64,000 bases of DNA from Acinetobacter defluvii (GTDB taxonomy: Bacteria; Pseudomonadota; Gammaproteobacteria; Pseudomonadales; Moraxellaceae), in contig NZ_CP029397.2 of NCBI RefSeq assembly GCF_001704615.3, positions 2,976,001-3,040,000 on the forward strand, in the 5' to 3' direction. Position numbers and translations under genes: made by a program. How positions within the stretch are numbered: position 1 is the stretch's first letter; every line of letters begins with the position of its first letter. The notes beneath the pieces are model-generated. The model did no database searches. It was not told where the DNA came from and saw nothing but the letters and a program-made list of their open reading frames with translations. Positions 47,866 to 57,718 of the stretch are shown here, piece after piece.

Positions 47866-48522
47866 CTAAGCATCGACTTGTGTATTTAAAAAATGATGCA
47901 AGGCTGCTATATCATGCGCAATACTGAGTGGCTTAAAGCTTTTTAAAACCTCGACACTATGCACACCATAACTCACGCCAACACGAGGCATCGCGATATT
48001 TTTCGCCATCTCCAAATCATACGAGGTATCGCCCACCATAATTGCCCGATCAGCCTGTACACCCGTATATTGTAAAATTTCAGACAACATTAAAGGATTG
48101 GGCTTTGATTTGGTTTCGCTAGCTGCTCGTGTCACTGCAAACAAATCACGACTCTTAGTTTGCCCTAAAACACGATCTAAACCTTTACGACTTTTGCCTG
48201 TTGCCACTGCCAATTTGATGTTTTGCGCATCTAAATCTTGCAGCATTTCCGCTACACCTGCGAACCACTGATCATCCTTTGAATGTTCTATATAATGATC
48301 ACCATAGCATTTTAAAATATCATCATGTAGCTCAGGTACTTTGGGAAATAAAATCTGCGCCACTTCAGGCAGACCTAAACCGATAATACTTTTGGCAGCA
48401 TCGTCTGTTAACGGTTGTTCAAATTGCTGTGCAGCAAACTGCAAACTCGCCACAATCTGCCCGACAGAGTCAAATAGTGTCCCATCCCAATCAAAAATAA
48501 TCAGTTCTACAGGTTTTTGCAT
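47866..48522 (-). CDS. HAD-family phosphatase (Gph-like)
   Basis: The 218-residue protein has HAD motif I (LIIFDWDGTLFDSVGQI), motif II (LAVATGKSRKGLDRVL), a Lys in ETKSKPNPLML and motif IV (MVGDTSYDLEMAKN). This is the pattern of phosphoglycolate phosphatase-like (Gph) and related HAD phosphatases. The start at 48522 (MQKPVELIIFDW) fits the family; the ATG at 48534 would add four residues. It lies downstream of rluC on the same strand with repeat elements between, so rluC-gph is the usual pair in this group of bacteria. Confidence 0.9.
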   Translation of the reverse strand: MQKPVELIIFDWDGTLFDSVGQIVASLQFAAQQFEQPLTDDAAKSIIGLGLPEVAQILFPKVPELHDDILKCYGDHYIEHSKDDQWFAGVAEMLQDLDAQNIKLAVATGKSRKGLDRVLGQTKSRDLFAVTRAASETKSKPNPLMLSEILQYTGVQADRAIMVGDTSYDLEMAKNIAMPRVGVSYGVHSVEVLKSFKPLSIAHDIAALHHFLNTQVDA

Positions 48523-48540
48523 GTTTATTTCCAATAAGTT

Positions 48541-48561
48541 CCCTCTCCTTTTAGGAGAGGG
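48541..48561. repeat. Inverted-repeat element CCCTC...GAGGG
   Basis: CCCTCTCCT (48541-48549) pairs perfectly with AGGAGAGGG (48553-48561) around a 3-base loop, followed by GGTAAGGAGAGG. A shorter copy (TTTCCTTTAGAAGGATAAGG at 48605-48624) follows. It resembles the element at 36125-36144, pointing to a small dispersed repeat family. Confidence 0.6.
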
Positions 48562-48695
48562 GGTAAGGAGAGGTGAAGCCTAAATTTGAATCGTTTATAA
48601 ATCCATTTCCTTTAGAAGGATAAGGAGTTCTGGTTTAAAAGAGGTGAAAGCAGCGCACTTAGTTAATCGAAAACAGCCTCTCAACCCCCCTTAAA

Positions 48696-49646
48696 TTAAG
48701 CAACAGGTTTATCCGCTTTCTGCGCTCTTAACTGTGCCACCAAACTCTGCATATCTTCAGGTAATGGCGCTTCAATGGTTTCATAACCTGGTATTTCTAA
48801 ACGCATCGCATGTAGACACAAACGGCGTGGATTTGGTCCACGATATTCAGTTTCATGACCATACTTATCATCCCCCACGAGTGGATGCCCAATACTTAAA
48901 CCATGTACACGGATCTGATGCGTACGCCCTGACAGCGGTGAAGCATACACCAGAGTTGCATGCATGAAACGCTCTGCGACTTTCCATTGTGTCTTAGATT
49001 CTTTACCGTCTTTTGACACACGCACACGACGCTCACCATTTGCCAATTCATAACGCAATAAAGGTTGGTCAATCAGTTGATTGTCTAAACTGACTTGTCC
49101 TTTCACAATCGCAGCATAAGTTTTTTGAATTTTGTGTTCACGCAATAAATCTTGTAATGTTTTTAATACACTACGCTTTTTAGAAATCATCACCAAACCC
49201 GATGTATCACGGTCAATACGATGAATTAATTCTAAATACTTCTTACCTGTCGCCGCACGTAAACCCTCAATTAAGCCATACGCCACACCACTGCCCCCAT
49301 GGACTGCGATGCCTGAAGGTTTATTCACCACCATTAAACCTTCATCTTCATAGACCACACGACTCAGTAAACTTTGCGCCACTTTATCTGATACGGGCAC
49401 AGCAGACTCATCTTTTTGTTCAAAGCGAATCGGTGCAACACGGATTTGGTCACCAATAGCAAGCTTGGTTTCTGCCTTTACCCGCTTCTTGTTGACACGC
49501 ACCTGACCTTCACGAATCAAACGATAGATACGGCTTTTCGGTACGCCTTTTAAACGTGAAAATAAAAAATTATCAATGCGTTGCGCTTCCTGATGTTCGT
49601 CAACTTCAAACCAAGTTACACTTTGCCAATCTTGCGTAGAATTCAT
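48696..49646 (-). CDS. rluC: 23S rRNA pseudouridine(955/2504/2580) synthase RluC
   Basis: RluC makes three pseudouridines in 23S rRNA. The 316-residue protein has an S4 RNA-binding domain at about residues 20-75 (QRIDNFLFSRLKGVPKSRIY) and the catalytic domain with the aspartate motif ELIHRIDRDTSGLVMISKKR at about 140-160, plus SPLSGRTHQIRVHGLSIGHP. I chose the ATG at 49646 (MNSTQDWQSVTWFEV); the longer frame to 49751 adds unlikely sequence. It is divergent from rne, the conserved rluC/rne arrangement. Confidence 0.95.
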   Translation of the reverse strand: MNSTQDWQSVTWFEVDEHQEAQRIDNFLFSRLKGVPKSRIYRLIREGQVRVNKKRVKAETKLAIGDQIRVAPIRFEQKDESAVPVSDKVAQSLLSRVVYEDEGLMVVNKPSGIAVHGGSGVAYGLIEGLRAATGKKYLELIHRIDRDTSGLVMISKKRSVLKTLQDLLREHKIQKTYAAIVKGQVSLDNQLIDQPLLRYELANGERRVRVSKDGKESKTQWKVAERFMHATLVYASPLSGRTHQIRVHGLSIGHPLVGDDKYGHETEYRGPNPRRLCLHAMRLEIPGYETIEAPLPEDMQSLVAQLRAQKADKPVA

Positions 49647-49759
49647 ACAGTTACAATGACCCAATAAAAACGAAATTTTGATTAAAAACTGATCACTTAG
49701 ACTATACATTTCATACAAAATAAACGTATAGCCCATAGGCAGATGATGCAAGGTTTGCT

Positions 49760-50436
49760 ATAGTCAGCGCACGGATACCACCGTAAGTGAACTTTATCAT
49801 CGTAATTTCAAAAACTTTTGAAACAAGAAATTTTTGAAAGTGCAAACGATGATATAGAGCATTCACCCAAAACTCGGAATGGTCCCAAAAGAATATGCCG
49901 ACGCCGAAGGCTTATTATATCGGCAAAATGACAGACTGTTGCGTTTAATTGTACTTAAAGTACATAAATCAGTTTGTTTAAAAATATATGCGCCAACCTC
50001 TACGTTGGTTTTTAAACATAAACTGATCCACATCAGACAAGTCGCTAGAGTAATTTCAGGACATAAGTGTTTGAGGCATTGGAACTGCACAACTTGTAAA
50101 GGTACGATGATAATTCCGTACCAAGACACACTTGGTCTCACATAAGACAAGTTGATCTTCGAGCAATATGTGCCAGTGAAAGACGACATCACAGTCATCC
50201 AATGCACCACTTTTTTAGTGCCAGTGAACCACTCAAAAAAACTTTAATCGTGCAAAGGTTAAAGTGGTGCTACAACATCACAAAACAGGTGTAATTCCCC
50301 GCCTATTCACAGGCAGGCAAATCATCTTTAGACGCATTGCGATTTATCCAAAATCAGTAATGCATTTCTAAGCCATGATGTTTGTTAGACGAAAATAGCG
50401 AGTTGTCAGTGTAGATCACTATTAGGTGTTACACCC
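49760..50436 (+). promoter_or_regulatory. Long structured rne leader
   Basis: The 680 bases before rne hold no conserved-looking gene but several strong hairpins. One (49968-50027) is long: ATCAGTTT and GTTTAAAAA pair with TTTTTAAAC and AAACTGAT, capped by CCAAC-6-GTTGG. A closing pair CAACTTGT (50090-50097) with ACAAGTTG (50147-50154) encloses GGTAC-12-GTACC. A further stem is GCACCACTTT (50204-50213) with AAAGTGGTGC (50261-50270), alternative to ACTTTAA-11-TTAAAGT. In E. coli the rne 5' leader (Rfam rne5) folds into hairpins that let RNase E degrade its own mRNA. The same function is inferred here. Confidence 0.7.
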
Positions 50437-53400
50437 ATGAAACGTATGTTGATTAATGCAACACATGCCGAAGAAATTCGCGTTGCACTTATCACTGGTC
50501 ATCGCGTTTACGATTTTGACTTAGAAAATCGCACGCGTGAACAAAAGAAAGCCAATATCTACAAAGGTCACGTGACACGTGTAGAGCCTTCATTAGAAGC
50601 TGTATTTGTAGAATATGGTGCTGGTCGTCAAGGTTTCTTGTCGATGCGTGAAATTGCCAACTCTTATTACAAAGCGGATCCTCGCCAAACTTCAAATATC
50701 CGTGAGTTGATTACTGAAGGGACTGAACTGTTAGTCCAAGTAGAAAAAGAAGAACGTGGCAACAAAGGTGCTGCACTTTCTACTTACATCTCGCTTGCAG
50801 GGCGTTATTTAGTACTCATGCCAAATAACCCGAAAGGTGGTGGTATCAGCCGTCAAATTTCTGGTTCAGTGCGTGAAGAGCTTAAAGAGATGTTAGCATC
50901 GCTTAATACCCCTCGTGGTATGAGCGTAATCGTCCGTACTGCAGGTATTGGTCGCACCCAAGAAGAATTACAACTAGATTTACAACATTTGCTCGATCTT
51001 TGGGCGCAAATCCAAAGCACCGCAAACTCTGGTCCATCACCCATGTTAGTCCACCAAGAAGCAGGTGTCGTAACACGTGCAATTCGTGACTATTTACGTG
51101 ATGATGTTGCAGAAATTTTAATTGATTCTGAACAGGCTTATAACGAAGCGTATAACTTCGTAAAAGCAGTGATGCCAAATCAACTCGAAAAATTAAAAAC
51201 TTACACCATTAATGAGCCTTTATTTGCCCATTTTGGTATTGAAAGCCAAATCCAAACTGCTTATGAACGTGAAGTTAAACTTCCTTCAGGTGGTTCGATT
51301 GTCATTGACCAAACAGAAGCTTTGGTTTCAATTGACATCAACTCTGCAAAATCGACTCGTGGTCATGATGTTGAAGAAACAGCTTTAAGTACTAACTTAG
51401 AAGCTGCTGAAGAAATTTCTCGCCAACTGCGTTTACGTGATATTGGTGGCTTGGTCGTGATCGACTTTATCGACATGACCAAAGAGCGCAATCAACGTAT
51501 GGTTGAAGCAAAACTGCGTGAAGCGACTCAAAGTGACCGTGCCCGTATCCAATTCGGTCAATTGTCACGTTTTGGTTTAATGGAAATGAGCCGTCAACGC
51601 TTACGCCCATCGCTTGAAGAAGCAACAGGTTATGTCTGCCCTCGCTGTCATGGTACAGGTATGGTACGTGACTTACGTTCACTCTCACTTTCAATCATGC
51701 GTAAAGTGGAAGAAATTGCACTTCGTGAACGTCATGGTGAAGTACAAGTTGAAGTGCCTGTAGAAATTGCAGCATTCTTATTGAATGAAAAGCGTCATAG
51801 TCTTGTTTATTTAGAACAAACCTCTAATGTACGTGTGACAGTATTACCACATCCACATTTAGAAACACCGCATTACGAGATCTCATACAACCCTGAAGGC
51901 TTTGCCCCAACAAGCTATGAGCGTACAGAAGCAACACGTTCTAGTGAAAAAGAGTTGGGTTATGAGTCTTCTGAATGGCATTTAGAAGAAGAACAGCAAC
52001 AAGCTGCTCAACAAAACCAAGCTGCGCCTGCTCAAAATCAAAAGCAAGGCAATGGCAATAAAAAGCCAAATGCTACACATGCACAACAACAAAAACCACA
52101 ACAGACTGTTCAAGCACAAGTTGCACAACCATCGTCTAGCCCATGTGCTTGGTTAGAAAACTTGTTTGTACAAAAACAAGCCAGCACAATTGATCAGTCA
52201 CGCACTGCAAACAATGCTGCTGCTGCGATTGAACAAATGGTGAATGGCGGTGCAGTCAGTCGTGGGCAGTTTGGTCATGTTAATACTGCTGTTACAGTTA
52301 GTACTGAACCACAACGTGCGGTTGCAGAGACCAACGCTTATCTAAGTCATCCTCCTGTTCAAAAAAATGAACAACGTGATTATGCTGAAAAAGCGTTTGA
52401 GAAAGATGAAAAATCACAACGCAACAATAAAAAGCGTAATAACAATAAATATAAAGAAACACGTGAACAATCACATGAACAAAATCAAGTGACTGAAGAA
52501 GTTGTTCAAAGCATGCGTCATGAACAGCGCCAAGAACAACGTGAGCAACGTCAAGAACAACGCCGTCAATCTAAACAACAGCGTCCTCAACACGAACACA
52601 CTGCGGATACACAGGAGCAAACAGTTCCACGTCGTGATCGCAACAATCATCAGCGACCAAACCGCCCAAATCGTCATCGAGATGCAAGCGTGTTCAATGA
52701 TGAAGCAAACCAAAACCCGCAAACTGTTGTTGAAGAAATCAAAGCAGTAGAAAAAACAGCCAGTATTAAAGTGGACTTGGTTGATGCTCCTCGCAATCAA
52801 CCTCTTACCACTGCATTGGTTGTCAATGTGGATCAAGCACAAAGTGAAATTATCGCTTTAGCACCGCAGCAACAAGCAGCAACTGCGACTAAAGAAATCA
52901 CAGCCCCGACTACAGTCGCAAAAACTGAAGTTGCAAAAGCTGTGGCTCAAGAAGTAACTGCACCTGTTGTAGAAAAAGTTGAAATGCCACTTGCTCCAGC
53001 ACAACAAGCTGAACAAGCAACTCAACCTGCAAAACGTGCAAGCAATGACCCACGTCAGCGTCGCCGTCAACAACGTCAAGCTGTGACTAATACAGCATCA
53101 GAAGCACCTAAACTAACACCGTCACAAGTGCCAACTTTGGGGCAATACACGATCGGTAGCCTTATCCGTCATGTCTATGGTGAAGATTGTGCTGTACTGA
53201 TTGAACAGTTTGGACTCATTCCAACCTTCAATCGTGCGCTACAAAAGTTTACAGATGAATATGCAGCGACACTGCAGATTGAAAAAACGGGTACACCTGC
53301 AGAGAAAAAAGCTGTAACACGTGATGTTGCGATTAGTAAAGCAGCGCCTGAGGCAGAACCAGCGCCAGTGTTAGACTTAACACCGCCAAAACCTGTATCA

Positions 53401-53952
53401 GACAAACGTGTAGCCAATGACCCTCGTGAACGCCGTCGTTTAGCGAAACTTGCCGCTGAACAAGCAAAACAAGCGCATGTGGAACAAAAGCAAGCGGTTG
53501 AAACTGAAACCAGCGTACAAACTGCTGAACCTGTTGAAGTGACTGCACCTGAAACAGTTACAACAATAGAAGAAACAGCTATTGTTGACAATGCTGTAAA
53601 TGTCACCACGCCTGTAGCAACAACACAAAGTGATATTGCGCTACAAACAGAAAATGTCTCTGTCGCTGAACTGACGACTGCTGTTGAACCTGCGCCTACA
53701 GTGGAAGCAAAAGCAGAGGAAAAAGCGGTTGACACAACACCAGAAGTTGCTGAAAAACCACAAAGCAAAGCCAAAACTCAACAAGACTTAGCGCTTGAAA
53801 CTGAAAGCTCTACACTAGTAGAAAAAACCAGTAAAAAAGCTGAAAGCGATGTAGATACAGATGCAGAAAAAGCAGATGGTGAAAAACCAGCTCGTCCACG
53901 CCGTCCTCGTGGTCGTCCACCAAAGAAAACGACACCACCTACAGCTGAATAA
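50437..53952 (+). CDS. rne: Ribonuclease E
   Basis: RNase E is the main endonuclease of mRNA decay and of rRNA and tRNA processing. The 1171-residue protein has an S1 domain (about 35-120), the RNase E/G catalytic domain with [13 protein letters not shown] and [14 protein letters not shown] (metal-binding aspartates), and the zinc-link CPRCHGTG at about residue 405. The C-terminal half (from about 500) is disordered, rich in Gln/Glu/Ala, with basic Arg-rich stretches ([30 protein letters not shown]) and repeated NDPRxRRR blocks. This half would anchor the degradosome. The end [13 protein letters not shown] resembles an AT-hook. Confidence 0.97.
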   Translation: MKRMLINATHAEEIRVALITGHRVYDFDLENRTREQKKANIYKGHVTRVEPSLEAVFVEYGAGRQGFLSMREIANSYYKADPRQTSNIRELITEGTELLVQVEKEERGNKGAALSTYISLAGRYLVLMPNNPKGGGISRQISGSVREELKEMLASLNTPRGMSVIVRTAGIGRTQEELQLDLQHLLDLWAQIQSTANSGPSPMLVHQEAGVVTRAIRDYLRDDVAEILIDSEQAYNEAYNFVKAVMPNQLEKLKTYTINEPLFAHFGIESQIQTAYEREVKLPSGGSIVIDQTEALVSIDINSAKSTRGHDVEETALSTNLEAAEEISRQLRLRDIGGLVVIDFIDMTKERNQRMVEAKLREATQSDRARIQFGQLSRFGLMEMSRQRLRPSLEEATGYVCPRCHGTGMVRDLRSLSLSIMRKVEEIALRERHGEVQVEVPVEIAAFLLNEKRHSLVYLEQTSNVRVTVLPHPHLETPHYEISYNPEGFAPTSYERTEATRSSEKELGYESSEWHLEEEQQQAAQQNQAAPAQNQKQGNGNKKPNATHAQQQKPQQTVQAQVAQPSSSPCAWLENLFVQKQASTIDQSRTANNAAAAIEQMVNGGAVSRGQFGHVNTAVTVSTEPQRAVAETNAYLSHPPVQKNEQRDYAEKAFEKDEKSQRNNKKRNNNKYKETREQSHEQNQVTEEVVQSMRHEQRQEQREQRQEQRRQSKQQRPQHEHTADTQEQTVPRRDRNNHQRPNRPNRHRDASVFNDEANQNPQTVVEEIKAVEKTASIKVDLVDAPRNQPLTTALVVNVDQAQSEIIALAPQQQAATATKEITAPTTVAKTEVAKAVAQEVTAPVVEKVEMPLAPAQQAEQATQPAKRASNDPRQRRRQQRQAVTNTASEAPKLTPSQVPTLGQYTIGSLIRHVYGEDCAVLIEQFGLIPTFNRALQKFTDEYAATLQIEKTGTPAEKKAVTRDVAISKAAPEAEPAPVLDLTPPKPVSDKRVANDPRERRRLAKLAAEQAKQAHVEQKQAVETETSVQTAEPVEVTAPETVTTIEETAIVDNAVNVTTPVATTQSDIALQTENVSVAELTTAVEPAPTVEAKAEEKAVDTTPEVAEKPQSKAKTQQDLALETESSTLVEKTSKKAESDVDTDAEKADGEKPARPRRPRGRPPKKTTPPTAE

Positions 53953-53975
53953 CTTGCAGAATTGCGGGTGATTTC

Positions 53976-54009
53976 AAAAAACCTAGTCATTTCGATGACT
54001 AGGTTTTTT
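53976..54009 (+). terminator. Terminator of rne
   Basis: A perfect 15-bp stem (AAAAAACCTAGTCAT with ATGACTAGGTTTTTT) closes on a TTCG tetraloop, followed by T. Confidence 0.93.
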
Positions 54010-54159
54010 TGTTATCGTAGATAGTATTTTTATAAGTTTTGTCAAATTAGGTTGATTGCTCTAGCACTATACCAGTAAAAGGACAACTGTAAAATTTATG
54101 TAAAGTCACTCGCAAATAGAATAGACCTTATTGGATTACGAAAAATAAATAGGATGCTT

Positions 54160-56001
54160 ATGAGCGCAAATATACAAAATGATCTTATTGGGATCACCGA
54201 TGTCGCAGCACGATTACCCCAATTTCTCAATAAAGTACCGAATTTACTGACTGGATTAAAACAAGCTTATTTACGCACACCTAAAACCCCTTCTGGTTTA
54301 GGATTAGCATTTGAGCGTGCAGTCAAACGTAATCCTTATGGGGATGCTTTACTTTTTGAAGATCAACGCTTTAGTTATAAAGAGTTAAATAACTGGGCAA
54401 ACCAGATCGCCCACTATTACTTATCGATTGGTGCATCAAAAGGCGATGTTATCGCAGTGATGATTGAAAACCGTTCAGAACTGATCGCTACCGTCATTGC
54501 TTTAGCAAAAATTGGGGTAACCTCTGCATTGGTGAATACCTCACAAGTCGGTAAAGTGCTTGCCCACAGTATTAATCTTGTGAACCCGATTGCCATTATT
54601 GTTGGTGAAGAATGTCGTGCCGCAGTCGATGACATTCGCCAAGACCTCAAGATTGCAGAAGATCGTTTTCACTGGTTTGCAGACCAAGAAACCCTTAAAG
54701 ATGCAGGTCAAGCACCAAAAGCCTATACCAATCTTGCCCAAGTAATTGATGATTTTCCTAAATTCAATGTACCAACCACTCAAAAAGTCACAGGAAAAGA
54801 TGGATTATTCTATATCTATACCTCTGGCACGACGGGTTTACCAAAGGCTGTAATTTTCACCAATAGTCGTTGGATGTTGGCTTTTGGAACTTATGGACAC
54901 GTACTCAACCTCAATGAAGATGATGTCATGTACTGCACCCTACCCCTCTACCATGCAACAGGCATGGTGGTATGTTGGTGTGGTGTGCTTGCGGGCGCAT
55001 CGACTTTGGCAATTCGTCGCAAATTTTCAACTTCAGCCTTTTGGGCAGACGTTAAAAAATTTAATGCCTCTGCCATAGGTTATGTTGGAGAGCTTTGTCG
55101 TTACTTAATGGATGCGCCTGAGTCCACAGCTGACCGTGATCATCGTGTCACCAAAATGATTGGGAATGGCATGCGTCCTAATATTTGGAGTAAGTTCAAG
55201 CAACGTTTTGGTATTCAAGAAATTTTAGAACTGTATGCATCAAGTGAAGGTAATGTTGGCTTCAGCAATATTTTTAACTTTGACAATACCGTAGGTTTTT
55301 CTCCGATTCCCTATGCGATTATTCAATTTGATAAAGAAAAAAATGAACCTGTACGAGATAAAAAAGGTCAATGTATCAAAGTGAAAAAAGGTGAAGTCGG
55401 TTTATTACTGGGTAAAATTACCAAACGCTCACCTTTCGATGGCTATACGGATCCAGAAAAAAATAAAGCTGTAATTATGAATAATGTTTTCACTAAAGGA
55501 GACTCATACTTCATTACAGGTGATTTGGTACGAGATATCGGCTTCCGTCATGCACAGTTTGTAGACCGCTTAGGAGATACCTTCCGTTGGAAAGGTGAAA
55601 ATGTTTCTACAACTGAAGTGGAAAATATCGTCAGTGAATATGCCAAAATCACAGAAGCTGTTGTGTATGGAGTCGAAATTCCCAATACCAATGGTCGTGC
55701 AGGTATGGCAGCAATTACTTTAAATGCAGGTGAAGCACTGAATGAGCAAGACCTCATTGACATGGTTACTGAGTTTAAAAAAGGACTACCCTCCTATGCT
55801 GTTCCAGTGTTTTTACGCATTCAAGAGGCAATGGAAACCACAGGCACTTTCAAGTACCAAAAAAACAAACTAAAAGAACAAGCTTACGACCCGAAAAAAA
55901 CGTCTGATCGTTTATATGTTCTTTTACCTGGTGAAAATCGTTATTGTGAAATAAACGATGAGATTTGCGAAAATATTGAAGCTTACAAATATCGCTTCTA
56001 A
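54160..56001 (+). CDS. Long-chain fatty acyl-CoA synthetase (FATP/FadD6-like)
   Basis: The 613-residue enzyme activates fatty acids to acyl-CoA through an acyl-AMP. The AMP-binding motif is YIYTSGTTGLPKAVIFTNSR at about residues 220-240. The family motif YFITGDLVRDIGFRHAQFVD with RLGDTFRWKGENVSTTEVE follows. The sequence resembles the very-long-chain (FATP/SLC27A, FadD6) group more than FadD. I chose ATG 54160, which has AGG 6 bases upstream, over ATG 54154. It is a single-gene unit before the tRNA cluster. Confidence 0.9.
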   Translation: MSANIQNDLIGITDVAARLPQFLNKVPNLLTGLKQAYLRTPKTPSGLGLAFERAVKRNPYGDALLFEDQRFSYKELNNWANQIAHYYLSIGASKGDVIAVMIENRSELIATVIALAKIGVTSALVNTSQVGKVLAHSINLVNPIAIIVGEECRAAVDDIRQDLKIAEDRFHWFADQETLKDAGQAPKAYTNLAQVIDDFPKFNVPTTQKVTGKDGLFYIYTSGTTGLPKAVIFTNSRWMLAFGTYGHVLNLNEDDVMYCTLPLYHATGMVVCWCGVLAGASTLAIRRKFSTSAFWADVKKFNASAIGYVGELCRYLMDAPESTADRDHRVTKMIGNGMRPNIWSKFKQRFGIQEILELYASSEGNVGFSNIFNFDNTVGFSPIPYAIIQFDKEKNEPVRDKKGQCIKVKKGEVGLLLGKITKRSPFDGYTDPEKNKAVIMNNVFTKGDSYFITGDLVRDIGFRHAQFVDRLGDTFRWKGENVSTTEVENIVSEYAKITEAVVYGVEIPNTNGRAGMAAITLNAGEALNEQDLIDMVTEFKKGLPSYAVPVFLRIQEAMETTGTFKYQKNKLKEQAYDPKKTSDRLYVLLPGENRYCEINDEICENIEAYKYRF

Positions 56002-56095
56002 TACTTAAGTTCGGGAATAAATACATTTTTTGAGCAAATAATGATTTAAATTGTGTTATTTATAACCGAACGTTGCAAACTTTATTAATTTTTGC

Positions 56096-56123
56096 TTGCG
56101 CTCTATCAATAACTTGCTAAAAT
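56096..56123 (+). promoter_or_regulatory. Probable promoter of the lysine tRNA cluster
   Basis: TTGCGC (-35) and TAAAAT (-10) are 16 bases apart. A GC-containing discriminator (ACGCACC) follows, as often seen for stable RNA genes. The first tRNA starts 67 bases downstream. Confidence 0.45.
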
Positions 56124-56190
56124 ACGCACCATCAAAACAAAGTAGTGTTGTCAAAACACTATGTATGACAGTGAAAACTGAAGTACTGAT

Positions 56191-56266
56191 GGGTCGTTAG
56201 CTCAGCTGGTAGAGCAGCGGACTTTTAATCCGTTGGTCCCGCGTTCGAATCGCGGACGACCCACCA
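56191..56266 (+). tRNA. tRNA-Lys (anticodon TTT), copy 1
   Basis: The 76-base cloverleaf includes the encoded CCA end. The acceptor stem GGGTCGT pairs with ACGACCC. The anticodon loop CTTTTAA gives anticodon TTT at 56224-56226. TTCGAAT in the T arm is normal. It is identical to the copies at 56405 and 56621. Confidence 0.98.
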
Positions 56267-56332
56267 TTTTATTGTTTTGGCTTGAAAAGGATCTTAATCC
56301 GATATTGCAATATAAGTTATTATAAACTTATA

Positions 56333-56391
56333 AAAATCCTAGATTTTATCTTGCACTCGGGTGAATTGTTAAAGTCTTGCTTTAAGTTCAC
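56333..56391 (+). repeat. Two-hairpin spacer between tRNA-Lys copies 1 and 2
   Basis: AAAATC-3-GATTTT (56333-56347) is followed by GTGAA...TTCAC (56361-56391) with TTAAAG-5-CTTTAA inside. The linker resembles that of the spacer before copy 3 (CTTGCACTCGGGTGAA versus CTTGCGTTCGGACGAA). Confidence 0.6.
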
Positions 56392-56404
56392 TAAGCCTCG
56401 TTCA

Positions 56405-56480
56405 GGGTCGTTAGCTCAGCTGGTAGAGCAGCGGACTTTTAATCCGTTGGTCCCGCGTTCGAATCGCGGACGACCCACCA
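56405..56480 (+). tRNA. tRNA-Lys (anticodon TTT), copy 2
   Basis: Sequence identical to copy 1, including encoded CCA, with anticodon TTT at 56438-56440. It lies 138 bases after copy 1 on the same strand, so it is probably part of one precursor transcript. Confidence 0.98.
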
Positions 56481-56561
56481 TTTACTTGTAAAATCCAATT
56501 TTACAAAACCTGCCAGGATAATTTCCGACAAAGCAAAATGTGATATTTTCTTATATCTATA

Positions 56562-56607
56562 GAAAATCAAAGATTTTCTCTTGCGTTCGGACGAAACCTT
56601 GTTTCGT
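56562..56607 (+). repeat. Two-hairpin spacer between tRNA-Lys copies 2 and 3
   Basis: GAAAATC-3-GATTTTC (56562-56578) is followed by ACGAAA-5-TTTCGT (56591-56607). The pairing is kept while bases differ from the other spacer, which suggests selection on structure. Confidence 0.6.
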
Positions 56608-56620
56608 TAATCCTCACTCA

Positions 56621-56696
56621 GGGTCGTTAGCTCAGCTGGTAGAGCAGCGGACTTTTAATCCGTTGGTCCCGCGTTCGAATCGCGGACGACCCACCA
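56621..56696 (+). tRNA. tRNA-Lys (anticodon TTT), copy 3
   Basis: Sequence identical to copies 1 and 2, with anticodon TTT at 56654-56656 and encoded CCA. It lies 140 bases after copy 2. Confidence 0.98.
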
Positions 56697-56990
56697 TTCT
56701 TTCTTAAGGCTTCTTTCTATTGCTTTTCAGCGTACAATGAAATGAAACCTACAAGTTCCGACCAAGACAAACCAATCCATTCGGTTGATTCGCCATTCTC
56801 GAAATTTTGCTGCAAGACCTGTTGAAGACTTTTATCTAAATTACATAAGAAGGTATTCTCAATACATCTTTTTAAGTTATAGATTTTTTATACTCAGCAG
56901 TAATGTACGATTTGCACATATTGGTAGTTGGTAGACAGATAATACCGTTTTGCTTTTAGGTTTAAACATATTTATTTGCTACATCGCTTA

Positions 56991-57066
56991 GGGTTGTTAG
57001 CTCAGTTGGCAGAGCAGTAGACTCTTAATCTATTGGTCGTGGGTTCGAACCCCACACAACCCACCA
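56991..57066 (+). tRNA. tRNA-Lys (anticodon CTT)
   Basis: The 76-base cloverleaf has acceptor arms GGGTTGT and ACAACCC and encoded CCA. The anticodon stem is GTAGA/TCTAT with loop CTCTTAA, giving anticodon CTT (57024-57026), which reads AAG. It lies 294 bases after the third TTT copy and differs from it by several compensated changes, so it is a separate isoacceptor. The intervening 294 bases show no gene. Confidence 0.93.
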
Positions 57067-57088
57067 TATTTTTTAATATTCTTGTATT

Positions 57089-57718
57089 TTAAGATAGCTT
57101 TTTCAATAGATATTCTTGCGTAGGCACATAACTCCCATCTCTAAATTGCCCGTTTTTAACCTTATTATTGGCATAGATCTGATCTAAATCTATTACCAGA
57201 TCGCCATTTTTAGTCACATCGTAATAGAAGTTTACTCCTTCTGAGCGTTTAACTTCAATTTGATGTGTTTCAGGGTTATAAGTCCATGTATTGTGCTGAT
57301 ACATTCGGTTTGAAATGCCTTTATTTTTCTCATAACTCATTTTACCCAAATAAATCAAGGTACGATGAGACGTGCCATCTTTAAGTAAACTGATCACAAA
57401 CTCAACTTTACCTTCTTTTTCACACAGCGCAAATTTCTCAGTACAATCCACCACAACGTGATAACGTCCTATATATGCTTGCGCTTGTTTGGACAATGGA
57501 TTTTTCTGAAAAGGTTTATCTTGATCTGTCGCACTTGGCAAGGTAGTTCGACCTGCAACTTCTGTTAAACGGCGACCCTCTTCAACTTCTGCTTGAGCAT
57601 CTGACTCAATTATGCTTTCTGATGCTGAGCTGTCAGATGGATGTATATCCGACTGCTTTGCATCACATGCGCTAAGCAAAAAACATAGCCCAACCCCAAG
57701 ATACTTTATTAGACGCAT
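57089..57718 (-). CDS. Putative lipoprotein, function unknown
   Basis: The 209-residue protein has a signal segment ending in a lipobox (LCFLLSAC at about residues 11-18), so it is probably lipid-anchored. An acidic/Ser-rich linker (SDSSASESIIESDAQAEVEE) leads to a compact domain at about 80-205 with a Cys pair (VVVDCTEKFALCEKEGKVEF) and beta-strand repeats. The domain resembles NlpE-type beta barrels in size and cysteine use, but this is only a guess. It converges on the tRNA cluster, with the stop about 23 bases from the CTT tRNA. Confidence 0.65.
   Translation of the reverse strand: MRLIKYLGVGLCFLLSACDAKQSDIHPSDSSASESIIESDAQAEVEEGRRLTEVAGRTTLPSATDQDKPFQKNPLSKQAQAYIGRYHVVVDCTEKFALCEKEGKVEFVISLLKDGTSHRTLIYLGKMSYEKNKGISNRMYQHNTWTYNPETHQIEVKRSEGVNFYYDVTKNGDLVIDLDQIYANNKVKNGQFRDGSYVPTQEYLLKKLS

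Noticed and set aside
49863..50210. Open frames of 88 to 115 codons on both strands within the rne leader
   Set aside because: They coincide with strong hairpins, have no ribosome site and no protein-like pattern; the hairpins explain the sequence better.
53175..53774. 199-codon minus-strand frame in the rne C-terminal half
   Set aside because: It is the Ala/Ser/Val-rich mirror of the low-complexity RNase E tail and has no initiation signal.
57024..57026. Fourth tRNA read as tRNA-Arg (TCT)
   Set aside because: With the GTAGA/TCTAT stem placed correctly, the seven-base loop is CTCTTAA and the anticodon is CTT, so it is a lysine tRNA.
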